From Hericium rajendrae (Eukaryota > Basidiomycota > Agaricomycetes > Russulales > Hericiaceae), in the NCBI GenBank assembly GCA_033439255.1, contig CM065882.1, positions 1,674,001 through 1,738,000 on the forward strand: DNA of 64,000 nucleotides, read 5' to 3'. Under the pieces are notes generated by a model that made no database searches, had not been told where the DNA came from, and saw only the letters and a program-made list of their open reading frames with translations. Within the stretch, counting starts at the first letter, position 1. Each line of letters starts with the position of its first letter. The position numbers and the translations under genes are program-made. Positions 1 to 9,987 of the stretch are shown one piece after another.

Positions 1-1597
1 AAGACCTTGGCACCCTTGAGCTTGTCAATGAGTTCAGAGATGAGGGGCAGGGGATATTCATTCTTGATGGTGCCTTTGTTGAGGGTATGATAGTCCTGGA
101 CAGGGCGTAATTTTCCATCTTTTTTCTTGATAAAGAAGAAGGGACTCACCATAGGGGATTTAGAAGGATGGATGTAGCCTTTCTTGATCTGGTCATCAAG
201 GAATGAATCAAGGTCCTTCTGCTCAGTGGGAGCCATGGGATAGACCTTGCAGGAGTGGGGTTCAAAACTATCTTTCAGATCAATGGCATGATCCCAAGGG
301 CGACGTTCAGGGAGGCGATGGGAGGATTCCTCATTGAAGACAGGTTGGAAATCCTGGTACTGAGGGGGAACCATCTCAGCAAAGGACTTCTCTGCAACAT
401 GAGTGGCCACATGCTCAGCCAGTTTCTGAGCATTGGTGAAAGAGCAATGGATACAGATGGTGTGTTGATAGTCTGAGTCATCGTCTGGTGGGGGTGGTGT
501 GTCCCAGTCAGGGAGAACACCAGCTAGGCAAAGGCCCTCTTCAACCCAGTCATTATTGATGTTAGGTCGTGGGTCATCATCCTTGATGAACAGACGTGCA
601 GGAACTTTGGACAGGTGGATGCGAAGAAGGCAGACCCCTTGGACTCGGCGAGCAGGGATCACATATTTGGGAAGTGGAGCAGCAACAAATGGCAGGGGCA
701 GTGGGAGCAATGGAGGGGGGCAAGGTGGGGGGAGCAGTACAACAGCAGCACTGAGGACTGATGGACGAGGGGCTGACTGATGGCATTCAGTGCGAGTGGA
801 CAGGTTCTTGACTGAGGGTTTATTCAGAGTGCAAGAGGGAGGGCAGTGAGTCATGTCAACATGACGAGAGACCCAATCAATTTCAGGGTTGTGCTCCTGT
901 AACCAATCGGTCCCAAGGATGATGTCGTAGTTGCCAATGTCAATGAGATAGAACTCAGCTGTCTCCTCATGGAAGGACATCGAGTCCTTGGCATAAATGC
1001 AGATGTTCTGGTTGACTGAATAGCGAACCTAGCCCATGATGTTTTTGGAGTTGTCCACATTGCAAACGGGAAAGGGTTTAGGAAGTTTCTTGAGGGGGAA
1101 CTGGTGTTTCTTGGCAAACTCAGGGTGCATAGTGATGCCTTCTGCACCACTATCGAGAAGTGCCTCAGCATCGATTTGTTTCATGATTGGGGCAGTGATA
1201 ATCTTGGCCTGGAGCATAATGGATGGTGTCTGATGGTTGGGTGTGATAGCAGACATGTACAAAGATGATGGATACGATTGCTCACAGGGGTCGGATAGTA
1301 CAGAGAAGTGATTTGATGGATCAAAGAAATGTTTCTTGCTACTCACAGATGACGTGACCGGGGGGTGCTTTAAAAACCCTCAACCATGTCCTTTAATGCA
1401 GCCTTCGCCTCTTCCCTCTCTTTCTCACTCAAGTTCTTCAACTGCAACGATAAGTTGGCGATAGACCTGTTGATGGCGGGGATAGCAAGGGCGGCAGCTG
1501 TATCTTCTGGAGCTACTCCTGGGGCAGAGCCAGTTTCTAGTGCTCAGACATGAGGGATTGGGGCACGGGGGTTGGAGTCAGCATTGAGGGGGCAGTC
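1..1597 (-). mobile_element. Ty3/gypsy pol fragment (protease + start of RT), degenerate
   Basis: Read on the minus strand, this is the gag-pol junction and N-terminal pol of a Ty3/gypsy retrotransposon. A retropepsin-like active site DSGAEG lies near 1150-1170. A proline-rich linker follows, and the frame ends at the window edge in the RT start (FFIKKKDGKLRPVQDYHTLN at about 135-70, then NEYPLPLISELI). There are in-frame stop codons, for example TAG near 1030 just after the protease NIMG, and TGA/TAG near 1545-1555, so this copy cannot make a full polyprotein. The 5' end of the segment reads DCPLNADSNPR, the second half of a gag zinc knuckle whose first half lies at about 7,630-7,680. The rest of pol lies outside the window. 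The family call is firm; the clade is not resolved. Confidence 0.88.
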
Positions 1598-1616
1598 ACC
1601 ATCTGGAAAAACTGTA

Positions 1617-1760
1617 TGTACTATTGTGAACTACTGTTGGCTACAGTAGCTACAGTAGCCAGAGTAGTTGACATAGTGTTTGTAGGACTCTTCTTATTTT
1701 TCATACCTACAGTAGACAGATATTGTCTACTGTAGTTCACTATAGTACAGGTTTGCTACT
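1617..1760. repeat. Cluster of CTACAGTAG/CTACTGTAG palindromic motifs
   Basis: The 9-mer CTACAGTAG or its complement CTACTGTAG, exact or near-exact, recurs at close spacing here. At 1707-1735 two copies form a perfect 12-bp stem with a 5-nt loop. Related CTACAG/CTACAGCAG words reappear at about 5,225-5,345, beside a similar AAAATGT...GTGCTACA context. No coding potential was seen. Confidence 0.6.
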
Positions 1761-3180
1761 GTAGACAAGTCAAGTTCTCAAAATGTACAATCTTCTACAA
1801 ATGCTATAATGTGCTACCACAACTACAGTAGTCCATACATGCTACAATAGATTTATTGCACATATACAGTCTGTTATATTTGCAGGTCTTGACCACTCAA
1901 TATAAAATCCAAGTCAATAAAAAAAAATTATGCAGTTCAGAAGGATTTAATCAAACAACAATCAAAATTTATTAACTAGCAAATACATGGTACTATACGA
2001 GGCTATACTATGAGAGGATTCAAAAGTATAGAGACTGTAAGATAAACAAACATTAATAAAGGTCATCACAAAAGGTTCAAATGAACACTTACAAACATCA
2101 CAAAAAAAGCAATATCTAACAAGTAGTAAAAGCTAGTTAATGAAGCATCGAAGACTAAAAGTGACTTACCAAAATTTAAAAAAAAGCGAAAATGTATACA
2201 CCCATAGTAAGGGTAAGACATAAGCACAAAGATTACTAGATATAAGAGGAAGACTCACCATGCAAAAGCTTGAGTCAATGACAGAAGAGATGATGGGGGT
2301 TGAAAAGAAAGAGAGGTTGCATGTCATGCATGCCTTATATAGACATCACGAGCAGAGCCTGAAATGCAGCTGCTGCAACCCGGTCCGGATGCTGCCAGGT
2401 GCTGCGTCAGAGACCAAGATGGCAGACTTCACTAAGTTCATGTCACTGTCCAATAACTTATAGTACAGTAGCTAAATAGTTCCATCATTCAAATGAATTA
2501 AACTAATGAAATATAGCTACTGTTGTTTTTTCAGATTTATACTGATTTTATTTGATTTACTAGATTACAAACATTTGAACTCGCACTTCGGTGGTTAAAC
2601 GACTTAACACACATTGAAGTTTCTCGCAGCTGCTACCATCAACTCCCCTCCCATCTCTCCTCTTCTCCTTCTTTCCTCCCCCTTTCATGTGGAATCAAAC
2701 ACTGGTGGACAGTTATAGGATGATGAGGGCCTGGCAGGTAAGTAAAAAAAAATCTCTTTGTTTATTTGTGCTAACACTGAGAGTATCACTCATTTGAGCG
2801 ATACTCTCATTTTCCTTCTCCATCCCTTCGAGTCACTTTCCGTCGCTGCCCCCTCCTGCTTTGGCCCCCCCCAACATCACCACCACATGCCTCTCCCACT
2901 TATCGCATGTGTCGTGCTACCCACTGATGTGTCACGCTGCCTACGGCATGCCCCTCGCCACCCACCACGCACCCCATGCCTCCAATGTGCATGTGTGCCC
3001 ACCTGCTGTGCCACACCATGCCTTGCTCACGTGCCTGTCCACTGCACTGCGCCGCACCTCACCCACCCCATCTATTACGTCATGCATACACTCACAGAAT
3101 TGCACCCACAGCCACATCCATGCCACACTGTGCCTCACCCATGCACTGCACTGCACCGCACGCCCTCTCCACATGACGAA
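1761..3180. other. Non-coding AT-rich stretch followed by C-rich low-complexity DNA
   Basis: Positions 1761-2640 are AT-rich with no credible reading frame. From about 2,840 to 3,180 the plus strand is unusually C-rich and G-poor, full of CCAC, CATGC and CACC words. The overlapping His/Pro/Cys-rich frames there (2758-3333, 2861-3259) are by-products of that composition. An imperfect 26-bp palindrome lies at 2781-2806 (GAGTATC...GATACTC). Confidence 0.5.
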
Positions 3181-3208
3181 GAATCTTGCCCAAATTTGGG
3201 CAAGATTC
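3181..3208. repeat. Perfect 28-bp palindrome
   Basis: GAATCTTGCCCAAA is followed directly by its exact reverse complement. The flanks extend the symmetry imperfectly to about 3175-3214. A degraded relative (TGCCCATATTTGGGCA, then ATTCTTTGTCTTGCTG) lies at about 5,037-5,075, which suggests both are ends or subrepeats of the same family. Confidence 0.7.
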
Positions 3209-3359
3209 TTTGTCCTGCTCTGTGCCGCTCTGCCGAGGGTGTGGGAACTTCCAAGGTGACATCTAAGAAATCAGAGGTATCAATATTGCAGTACCACACA
3301 TCCAGTACTTACCTGATTAATATAATAAAATGAAAGCCCTGTATTGTGTGAGCAAAATA

Positions 3360-4192
3360 CAGTGCCTTGCATACGAAACTGCAGTCGACGTGCCGAGATC
3401 CTTGTTTGTTCGGACCAAAGCGTGACATTTGGCGCTCTGCGAGTCCACACCACACGTCTTCGTACATATGCTTTGCAGCACTCAGATTTCCATTAAGATA
3501 AATAGATAAACATCCTACGGAGAATGTAATGTAAAGAGATTCAAGTCCGAATGGTTGCGGCCCAACCAGCTCAGACCAGAACCCACACGCCGTGTCTGCT
3601 GCCCAGGACCCCCATGTGCCATCCACCAAGATGCTATCCCCTTGCTGCACCCAAAGAGGTACGTCGGACACACACTGAATATTCTCTACATCACCATGGT
3701 GAGCGCATGGGGGCAGATGGGGGCGTGATTCAGACTGTACGTGCCCTACCTGCATACTCACAGTGTCTGGAGTACAGTTGTGGTGCCTGAGGCGCGTGGA
3801 CATGTAGACTTTACAGAACACGTCGGCGAGTTTGGAGTTTTCATGCACTGTAAACCAGCACGGTCTTTTGTCTACTTACTCTCAGCGTTAGAAACACGAG
3901 TACAAGAGCTATGGCTGCTACGCTCGGGTGCTAGCTGAGAAACGTGCCTCGGTGCGAGCTTCAAGCGCCCGGGCTGTACATAGCTTGCAGAGACAGCTAT
4001 GGCCGAGCGAGGTCCTCATGGCTTTTTAGCTACTTTCATTGGTTTAGTTAGAGACTTACAGAAAAAAAATTGTTAATGCGGATCATCGGGGACGGCAGGA
4101 GCAGTCGATTGACATGTGACATAGCGTGACTATTTGGCAACTACAAACAAAAATCTTGACGCGTCAACTGCAGTTTCGTATGCAAGGCACTG
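3360..4192. mobile_element. Non-autonomous Tc1/mariner-like TIR element, 833 bp
   Basis: The termini are inverted copies beginning CAGTGCCTTGCATACGAAAC. The first 26 bp are identical and similarity continues to about 50 bp. The element is flanked by TA on both sides (3358-3359 and 4193-4194), the TA target duplication typical of the IS630/Tc1/mariner group. The interior has no transposase signature. A minus-strand frame covering 3309-3848 overruns the left terminus and resembles nothing I know, so the element is most likely a deletion derivative or carries captured DNA. Confidence 0.8.
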
Positions 4193-4247
4193 TAAGCCTA
4201 AGATCATAGAAAATGATGAAGATTTGAGAAAGTGAGAAAAAAACTTG

Positions 4248-4860
4248 CCTAGGAGGGGGGATGATGGGACAAGTTTGTCCCTTGCACAATGAAATGTCCA
4301 CCAATATAGACGCATGAGGGCGTATTTGAAAGCTACAACTCAGAACTTTCAGCTTGAGCCTAAGAGAGCTGTGATACGTACAATATATCCCAAGATATGG
4401 CAAAAACATGTTTTGTCACATTATCTAGGAGATCTTGCTGTTGCGTGGCGCTACCTGGTCCTATCAATGTGTATATAGGCTTATTGAAAAGGTATAAATC
4501 AGCGCTTTCCAAAACTGTTAAACCATTGTCAATACATATGGTATTGATTGAGATATGACAAATTCACTAAAAGGTGAATTTCACCTTACCAGGAGGAGAG
4601 AATGTCTTGCTGCAGAGCAATGGCTGGTTGGATCGACTCATATGTAGGCTTGTTCGGAAGCTATGAATCATAGCATTCGAACAAGCCTATATATGAGACG
4701 ATGCATACCCTGCTCATTGCGCTATGCCAAGATCCTTCTATCAGTAAGTACCTATCAGAATAAGATAGGTAACTCACCTAATACTTATCCAAATGCCTCG
4801 CATGTGGGCTCATTCGAAAGCTACGATGAGCATGATTCGAACGACACCAAGATCGTGTAA
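4248..4860 (+). repeat. Diverged ~165-175 bp tandem repeats
   Basis: Three to four degenerate units are recognisable. Each begins near a TAGGAG or AGGAGGAG word (about 4248, 4425, 4589). Each then has a conserved core of the type ATRTRGGCT-ATTCGAAAGCTA at about 4310, 4466, 4640 and 4800. In the third unit the core has folded into a hairpin (4646-4688, stem AGGCTTGTTCG/CGAACAAGCCT). No coding potential is seen. Confidence 0.5.
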
Positions 4861-5474
4861 ATCGACGAAGGTTTGAGGTCTAGAAAGAAACATTTGTGCT
4901 ATGATTCAGAAGATCCTATAATTCCATATGCATTAGTATCAATACATACTGTGAACTTACCTTGAGACAGGACTTCAATGTTTCAACTTGTTGAGTCACA
5001 GTGCTCCAGTACAGCCACACTTGAGACAACAAATCATGCCCATATTTGGGCAACATTCTTTGTCTTGCTGCTCACACAATGTGGCAACACTCAACTCTAT
5101 ACAGTCTTAAGTAAACTTATAAGAGTTGATCATATATATCATATTTATGTTGCTGAATAATGGTATATGTATATAAGAATCATAGAATAGTTAAAATCGA
5201 TGATATAATGCATGTTAATATGTTGTCTACTGCAGCTACAGCAGGTGCATCATAGCTACAGCAGGCAGATGATGTCTACAGATTCTTTGATCAAAATGTG
5301 CCTTGCATAATTATGTGCTACAGAAGCTACGGCTAAATTACAGTGGTCATGATTCTTCTATTACATCACTAAGTCTAGATCAGTAGCACTAATCTGACAT
5401 CAGTAGCGTCCATCAAACTTCTGATGATTGGTAAGTATGTTTGATGGATTTGCAGTTTTTCCTGATGGCAAAAC

Positions 5475-7629
5475 AGTCAATGGTGTGACTTTGGCCGCAA
5501 CCTACGGGCCAGACAAAAGTGGCCTAAGGCCATAAGTTACGGGCTGGTCAAACCCAGCTGGAATGAGGATTTTTGGTCCGTAAGCTACAGGCCAGCTGGA
5601 TCTGGGAATAGACCATAAGTTACGGGTCAGCTTATATAGATGTGTACCATAGGTTACAGTGAAGCTGGCAGGGGGTATCTCTTGGGTGCCGGACTAATGG
5701 AATTAAATCAGAACTGGACTACTTTTTCTAGCTTTGGACTGCTTTTTTAGGGCTCAGACTAGTGGTTGAAAATTGAACTGGATTACATAAGATAACACAG
5801 GACTACGGACTATAGAAGATTATGGAATAGGACTATCAGACAGGACTTCGGACTTGTATTGAATAAGACTTCGGACTATTCCACAGGACTTCGGACTACT
5901 CTATAGGACTTCGGACTACTCCATAGAACTTCGGACTACTTAATAAAACTTCGGACTACTTAATAAAACTTCGGACTCTGAACTAGACTAAGGACTCTGG
6001 ACTCTGGACTTCAGATTGAGAACTTCAGATTAAGGATTATAAAATAGGACTATAGACAACAGACTTCGAACTAGGACTTAAAACTCCGGAACATGACTCC
6101 AGACTCTAGACTACTACAGATCAAAGACTTCGGACTCCAGACTCCGGACTTCAGACCTCGGACCTTGGACTATAGCCTTCGAACTTCAGACTGAACCATA
6201 AAATAGGCATCAGGACTAATCTAATGATAAAATCAAATTAAGGACTACAAAATAAAACAAAGGACTATAAAATAGAACTAAGGACTACAAAGACAGATTT
6301 AGAATCAGAAAATTAGCCTAAGGACTATAAGATCTATGATCAGACTATGGACTATAAGATAGAACTAAGAACTATAAATATATATTCTAAAATTATTCAA
6401 CAGACTAATTTGTATATAAAAAAGGCTACTTGAGTTTTGAATTAAATTATTATAGGAGGAATAAAAAGAGCAGGACAAAACAATAGTAGCTAGTAACAAT
6501 CAAACTTTCAAGTTGACGCATCTTTAGTTGTACAGCCACAAGACCCATATCTAGATTCTCGATATTTGAGTCATAACAAATCAAATCAAATACTATAAAA
6601 TTAGCAAAAATAACAGCATATACTTTCAACTCATATAATATTATAAAATGCAACAGATTTATATTTAAGATACTATAGTATATGAGATGGCAGATATAAG
6701 TTAGTAAAGTCTAAAAATTAGCCTCTGATATAGTGCTCGGCAATCACCAACATCTAATATTGTAACTCTGCTGAGTATAGTCACTGTGTTGCAGCTATAT
6801 CACATCAAATGGATTACTGTGCCACTACTTTAAACAAGCTCTCAAGAATGCTAGCTTATAATCCTTAGTTTCATTCTATTATTTAGACTTTAGTCTGAAG
6901 TCTCAAGGCTATAGTCCGAGGTCTGAGGTCCGGAGTCCGGAGTCTGGAGTCCGAAGTCTTTGATCTGTAGTAGTCTAGAGTCCGGAGTCATGTTCCGGAG
7001 TTTTAAGTCCTAGTCCGAAGTCTGTTGTCTATAGTCCTATTTTATAATCCTTAATCCGAAGTTCTCAATCTGAAGTCCAGAGTCCAGAGTCCTTAGTCTA
7101 GTTCAGAGTCTGAAGTTTTATTAAGTAGTCCGAAGTTTTATTAAGTAGTCCGAAGTTCTATGGAGTAGTCCAAAGTCCTATAGAGTAGTCTGAAGTCCTG
7201 TGGAATAGTCCGAAGTCCTGTGGAATAGTCCGAAGTCTTATTCAATACAAGTCCGAAGTCCTGTCTGATAGTCCTATTCCATAATCTTCTATAGTCCGTA
7301 GTCCTGTGTTATCTTATGTAATCCAGTTCAATTTTCAACCACTAGTCTGAGCCCTAAAAAAGCAGTCTGAAGCTAGAAAAAGTAGTCCGGTTCTGATTTA
7401 ATTCCATTAGTCTGGCACTCAAGAGATACCCCCTGCCAGCTCCACCGTAACCTATGGTACACATCTATATAAGCTGACCCGTAACTTATGGTCTATTCCC
7501 AGATCCAGCTGGCCCATAGCTTACGGACCAAAAACCCTCATTCCAGCTGGGTTTGACCAGCCCGTAACTTACAGCCTTAGGCCACTTTTGTCTGGCCTGT
7601 AGGTTGTGGCCAAAGTCACTGTATTGTGT
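5475..7629. repeat. ~2.15-kb imperfect palindrome (foldback element)
   Basis: The arm at about 5475-6205 is matched in inverted orientation by about 6880-7629, with scattered mismatches, around a ~670-bp AT-rich spacer. Both arms start from a GTGACTTTGGCC terminus. They continue through several copies of a CGTAA(C/G)TTA(C/T)GG-like word, then a stretch dominated by GGACTTCGGACTACT repeats. No protein is encoded. The right end abuts gypsy gag sequence directly. It is either a foldback-type transposon or a palindrome created by inverted duplication. Confidence 0.85.
5858..5995 (+). repeat. ~21-bp tandem repeats, ACTTCGGACTACT core
   Basis: About six adjacent copies of an ACTTCGGACTACT core with variable 8-bp linkers (CTATAGG, CCATAGA, TAATAAA) lie inside the left arm of the large palindrome. 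Inverted counterparts lie in the right arm at about 7,100-7,250. The pattern is a degenerating minisatellite, with no conserved-repeat/unique-spacer structure. Confidence 0.75.
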
Positions 7630-9421
7630 GGGCGAAAGCCATGGCCCTTCTGGTGGCAGCGAAAGCAACTGCCCTCACGCCTGAGGCACTCACGGTCAGG
7701 CTCCGAGAGTTTGGGCAGTTGGACACCTGTAGCAGCAACTGTGCAGGATCAGCCAGTAGATGTGGACTGAGGGGAGCAAGTGCTCACCGGGGTGTGCCCA
7801 GTTGTAGGGCAGGGACTCTGGAACCGGGTGTGCATGAGGTAGGCAGCATTCCTGTCATAGGCCCTCACCTTCCACTCAACCAGGGTGGTGAGCGTGGGGT
7901 AGCTGCACTGGCAATAATCCCACAGGGCACTGTTTAGGCCATGCAGGAACCAGTCGATCAGGGCCACATCGTTGTAGCTGGTGCGAGGAGCGAAGGACTC
8001 AAACTCGGTGATGTAGTCAACTACCAGGCGTGTACCCATCTGGAGGGTCTGGATGGCATGAGAGGCATCCTTGGAGTCGTCAAGGGGGGAGAAGTCCAAG
8101 TTGAAGCAAGTTTGAAGGGCGATGAGGTTGGCGTAGCGAGGAACATGAGCTGGAGACTTATTTGCAGTCACGAGGTCATCATCCTCAAGGATCTCCTCGA
8201 CACGCTGGGTGGCCCACTGGCTGGCAATGGGGCCCTGGCAGAGGTCGAGAAAGAGGGAGATCTGGGTGGTATCATCTTTATACCTGACAGAGTTGGCGTG
8301 AAGGAATAAGCGAATACGCAGCTAGAATTCCTTGGACTTGGAACGATCTCCCTCAAAGGGAGCAGGTTTGATGCTGATCTCAGGGTTGGACATGTCGATG
8401 GATGGCTGGACAGGGGGAGCTGGGGCGATGATTGGTTTGATGTTGATGGTGGGTGTTGATGCAACAGCGGCAACAGGTGGAGCAGGTGAGGGGACTGGTA
8501 CTGGGGTAGGGGTCGAAACAGGTGGTGGTAGTGGAACCCGAAGGGTATTGAGGCAGGTAGCTTGTTGCTGAGGAGGATTCTCTATAACTGCCTGAGAGAG
8601 TGCAAGTTCTGCAGCGGTTAAGAAGAGGGTACTGGCCTGCCAAAACCACAGGTCACTTTCTTCTACGAGGCTGGGTCTCCAACTGACTACAAGCCGATTG
8701 GTGTCAGAGTGGTATGCATAGTAGTTGTTGGTTACCGGGTTGAAGGTAATACCTGGGGGAACAACAAGTGGTGCGGTGCGAGCAGGGGGAGAATCTGCAC
8801 TAGAAAGAGCAATGGTAGGAAGCGGTGGGGTAGCGGGGTGTTGGCAGCAGTGTTCTGTAGCTGCGACATCGAAGTTGTTAAGCTCGAGGTCTGCCTCGTC
8901 GTCACGATCAGGGAAGTACTACCGTGCAGGAGCATCGTCGTCCTCATTCGGAGTGGCGAAGTCTACTCAAATGATGCTAGAAAGGGTGTAGATGAAGTAT
9001 TCATTGAGCGAGGCGAAGATGCCAAGTGGGTATGGTTCTGTGGTCTGATAACGGGGGTCGGTGGGATCAATGGTGACGTCTAGAGGAAGTCAGCTGCAAC
9101 TGGACAACAACCAAGGGCACGAGGGTACAAGGGATCTGAGTACGGGGTTCTGAGGAATTGGTGGCTGAGGCGTTCTCTGGCCCACACAGGCTCAGACGAG
9201 GGTTCTGGGGTGAAAAAACCTAGTGTGCAAAAGGGGAACGAGGTTGATGGCAGGATGCTCACAGGGGATCCTCGGTTGGGTTGGCGACAGTGGTAGGCGA
9301 TGTCCGAGGCACCAAACATGAATTCTTGCAAGTCAATGTCAAAAGCAACTCGAATTCGAATGTATAAGGCAATGGAGATAGCACCTGCACGTGGTTTCCA
9401 TGATCTCAATCGAAACCAAAC
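7630..9421 (-). mobile_element. Ty3/gypsy gag region, degenerate
   Basis: Minus-strand reading gives a proline-rich N-terminal part (about 8,950-8,350). A retrotransposon gag domain follows, with ITEFESFAPRTSYNDVALID at about 8,010-7,950 and LVEWKVRAYDRNAAYL near 7,880-7,840. Last comes a CCHC knuckle start, CFRCHQKGHGFR, broken by the 6-kb insertion at 7,629. An in-frame TAG occurs at about 8,322 and the frame is interrupted near the knuckle, so the copy is dead. The upstream end (9,421) is where the copia element inserted. The plus-strand frames here are antisense shadows. Confidence 0.82.
9417..9421. repeat. Target-site duplication CAAAC (left copy)
   Basis: CAAAC immediately precedes the 5' LTR and is repeated at 15239-15243 just after the 3' LTR. 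A 5-bp duplication is expected for LTR-retrotransposon integration. Confidence 0.93.
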
Positions 9422-9884
9422 TGTTGAAATCGGTTGATGACGCTAGTCTCGATGACAACAATTATGGAAAGATCTGGAACGATCTGGACTTTGGTGATTG
9501 CAGAATCACATGGAACATTTACATAGCCTTACTGTACAGGTTAGTAATACGCTCTGACATACGCTTACTGATACCTTAGTGAGCTGACTGATGCTGTTCC
9601 CATGCGATGAGCAATCCATTATGCTATGCTGTACGATTACTGTACAATTTCTGATTGGTAGATATGCAGAGCCCTCAGTAGTATATAAGGGCTCCCTCGT
9701 TCGCTCAGATACCTCAGTCTTTCACATCACAGACTGAGGTGAGCATATCTTGCATTACTTATGAGTTTCATCTTTACTGACTCTACTTGTAGTATAGACT
9801 AACGTCTCTCTAAGGTACTGCAATATAGTCTTTCACATCACAGACTGAGTATAGACTAACATCTCTCTAAGTCGTGTTTCTTCA
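9422..9884 (+). repeat. 5' LTR of the copia element
   Basis: 463 bp, starting TGTTGAAATC and ending TTTCTTCA. A TATATAAGG promoter box lies at about 9683-9690. The transcribed part contains two direct copies of AGTCTTTCACATCACAGACT. It is identical to the 3' LTR except at 9861. Confidence 0.96.
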
Positions 9885-9987
9885 GGTTATGGGCCCTGCC
9901 TGAACACCTGCTACACAAGAAGTTACCTTTGCTGTTTTACCAAGGTGAGTCACCTTTCCCAACTCACGCCCCACTTGGAGTTCTTCA

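Larger units (their letters stand above)
1598..7629. mobile_element. ~6-kb composite insertion splitting the gypsy gag gene
   Basis: Gypsy gag coding stops at about 7,630 and resumes at about 1,597, with matching frame and zinc-knuckle halves, so everything between is inserted DNA. It is AT-rich, carries no recognisable transposase or other protein domain, and contains several repeats listed separately. Those are a palindrome cluster, an 833-bp TIR element, diverged tandem repeats and a long hairpin element. I could not see a target-site duplication for the insert as a whole. It may therefore be several successive insertions rather than one element. Confidence 0.7.

Noticed and set aside
2758-3333. 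191-codon His/Pro/Cys-rich frame
   Set aside because: Arises from C-rich low-complexity DNA; several overlapping frames look alike and no domain is present.
3309-3848. 179-codon minus-strand frame as a transposase
   Set aside because: Extends past the terminal repeat of the element and has no DDE or helix-turn-helix character.
5858-5995. CRISPR-like array of short repeats
   Set aside because: Eukaryotic context, repeats are degenerate, and the linkers are short variants of each other rather than unique spacers.
1598-7629. Single transposon explaining the whole 6-kb insert
   Set aside because: Its outer ends are not inverted or direct repeats and no target-site duplication was seen; only the internal elements are supportable.
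7626-9083. Gly/Val-rich plus-strand frames (7626-7937, 7941-8309, 8709-9083)
   Set aside because: Antisense of the gypsy gag polyprotein.
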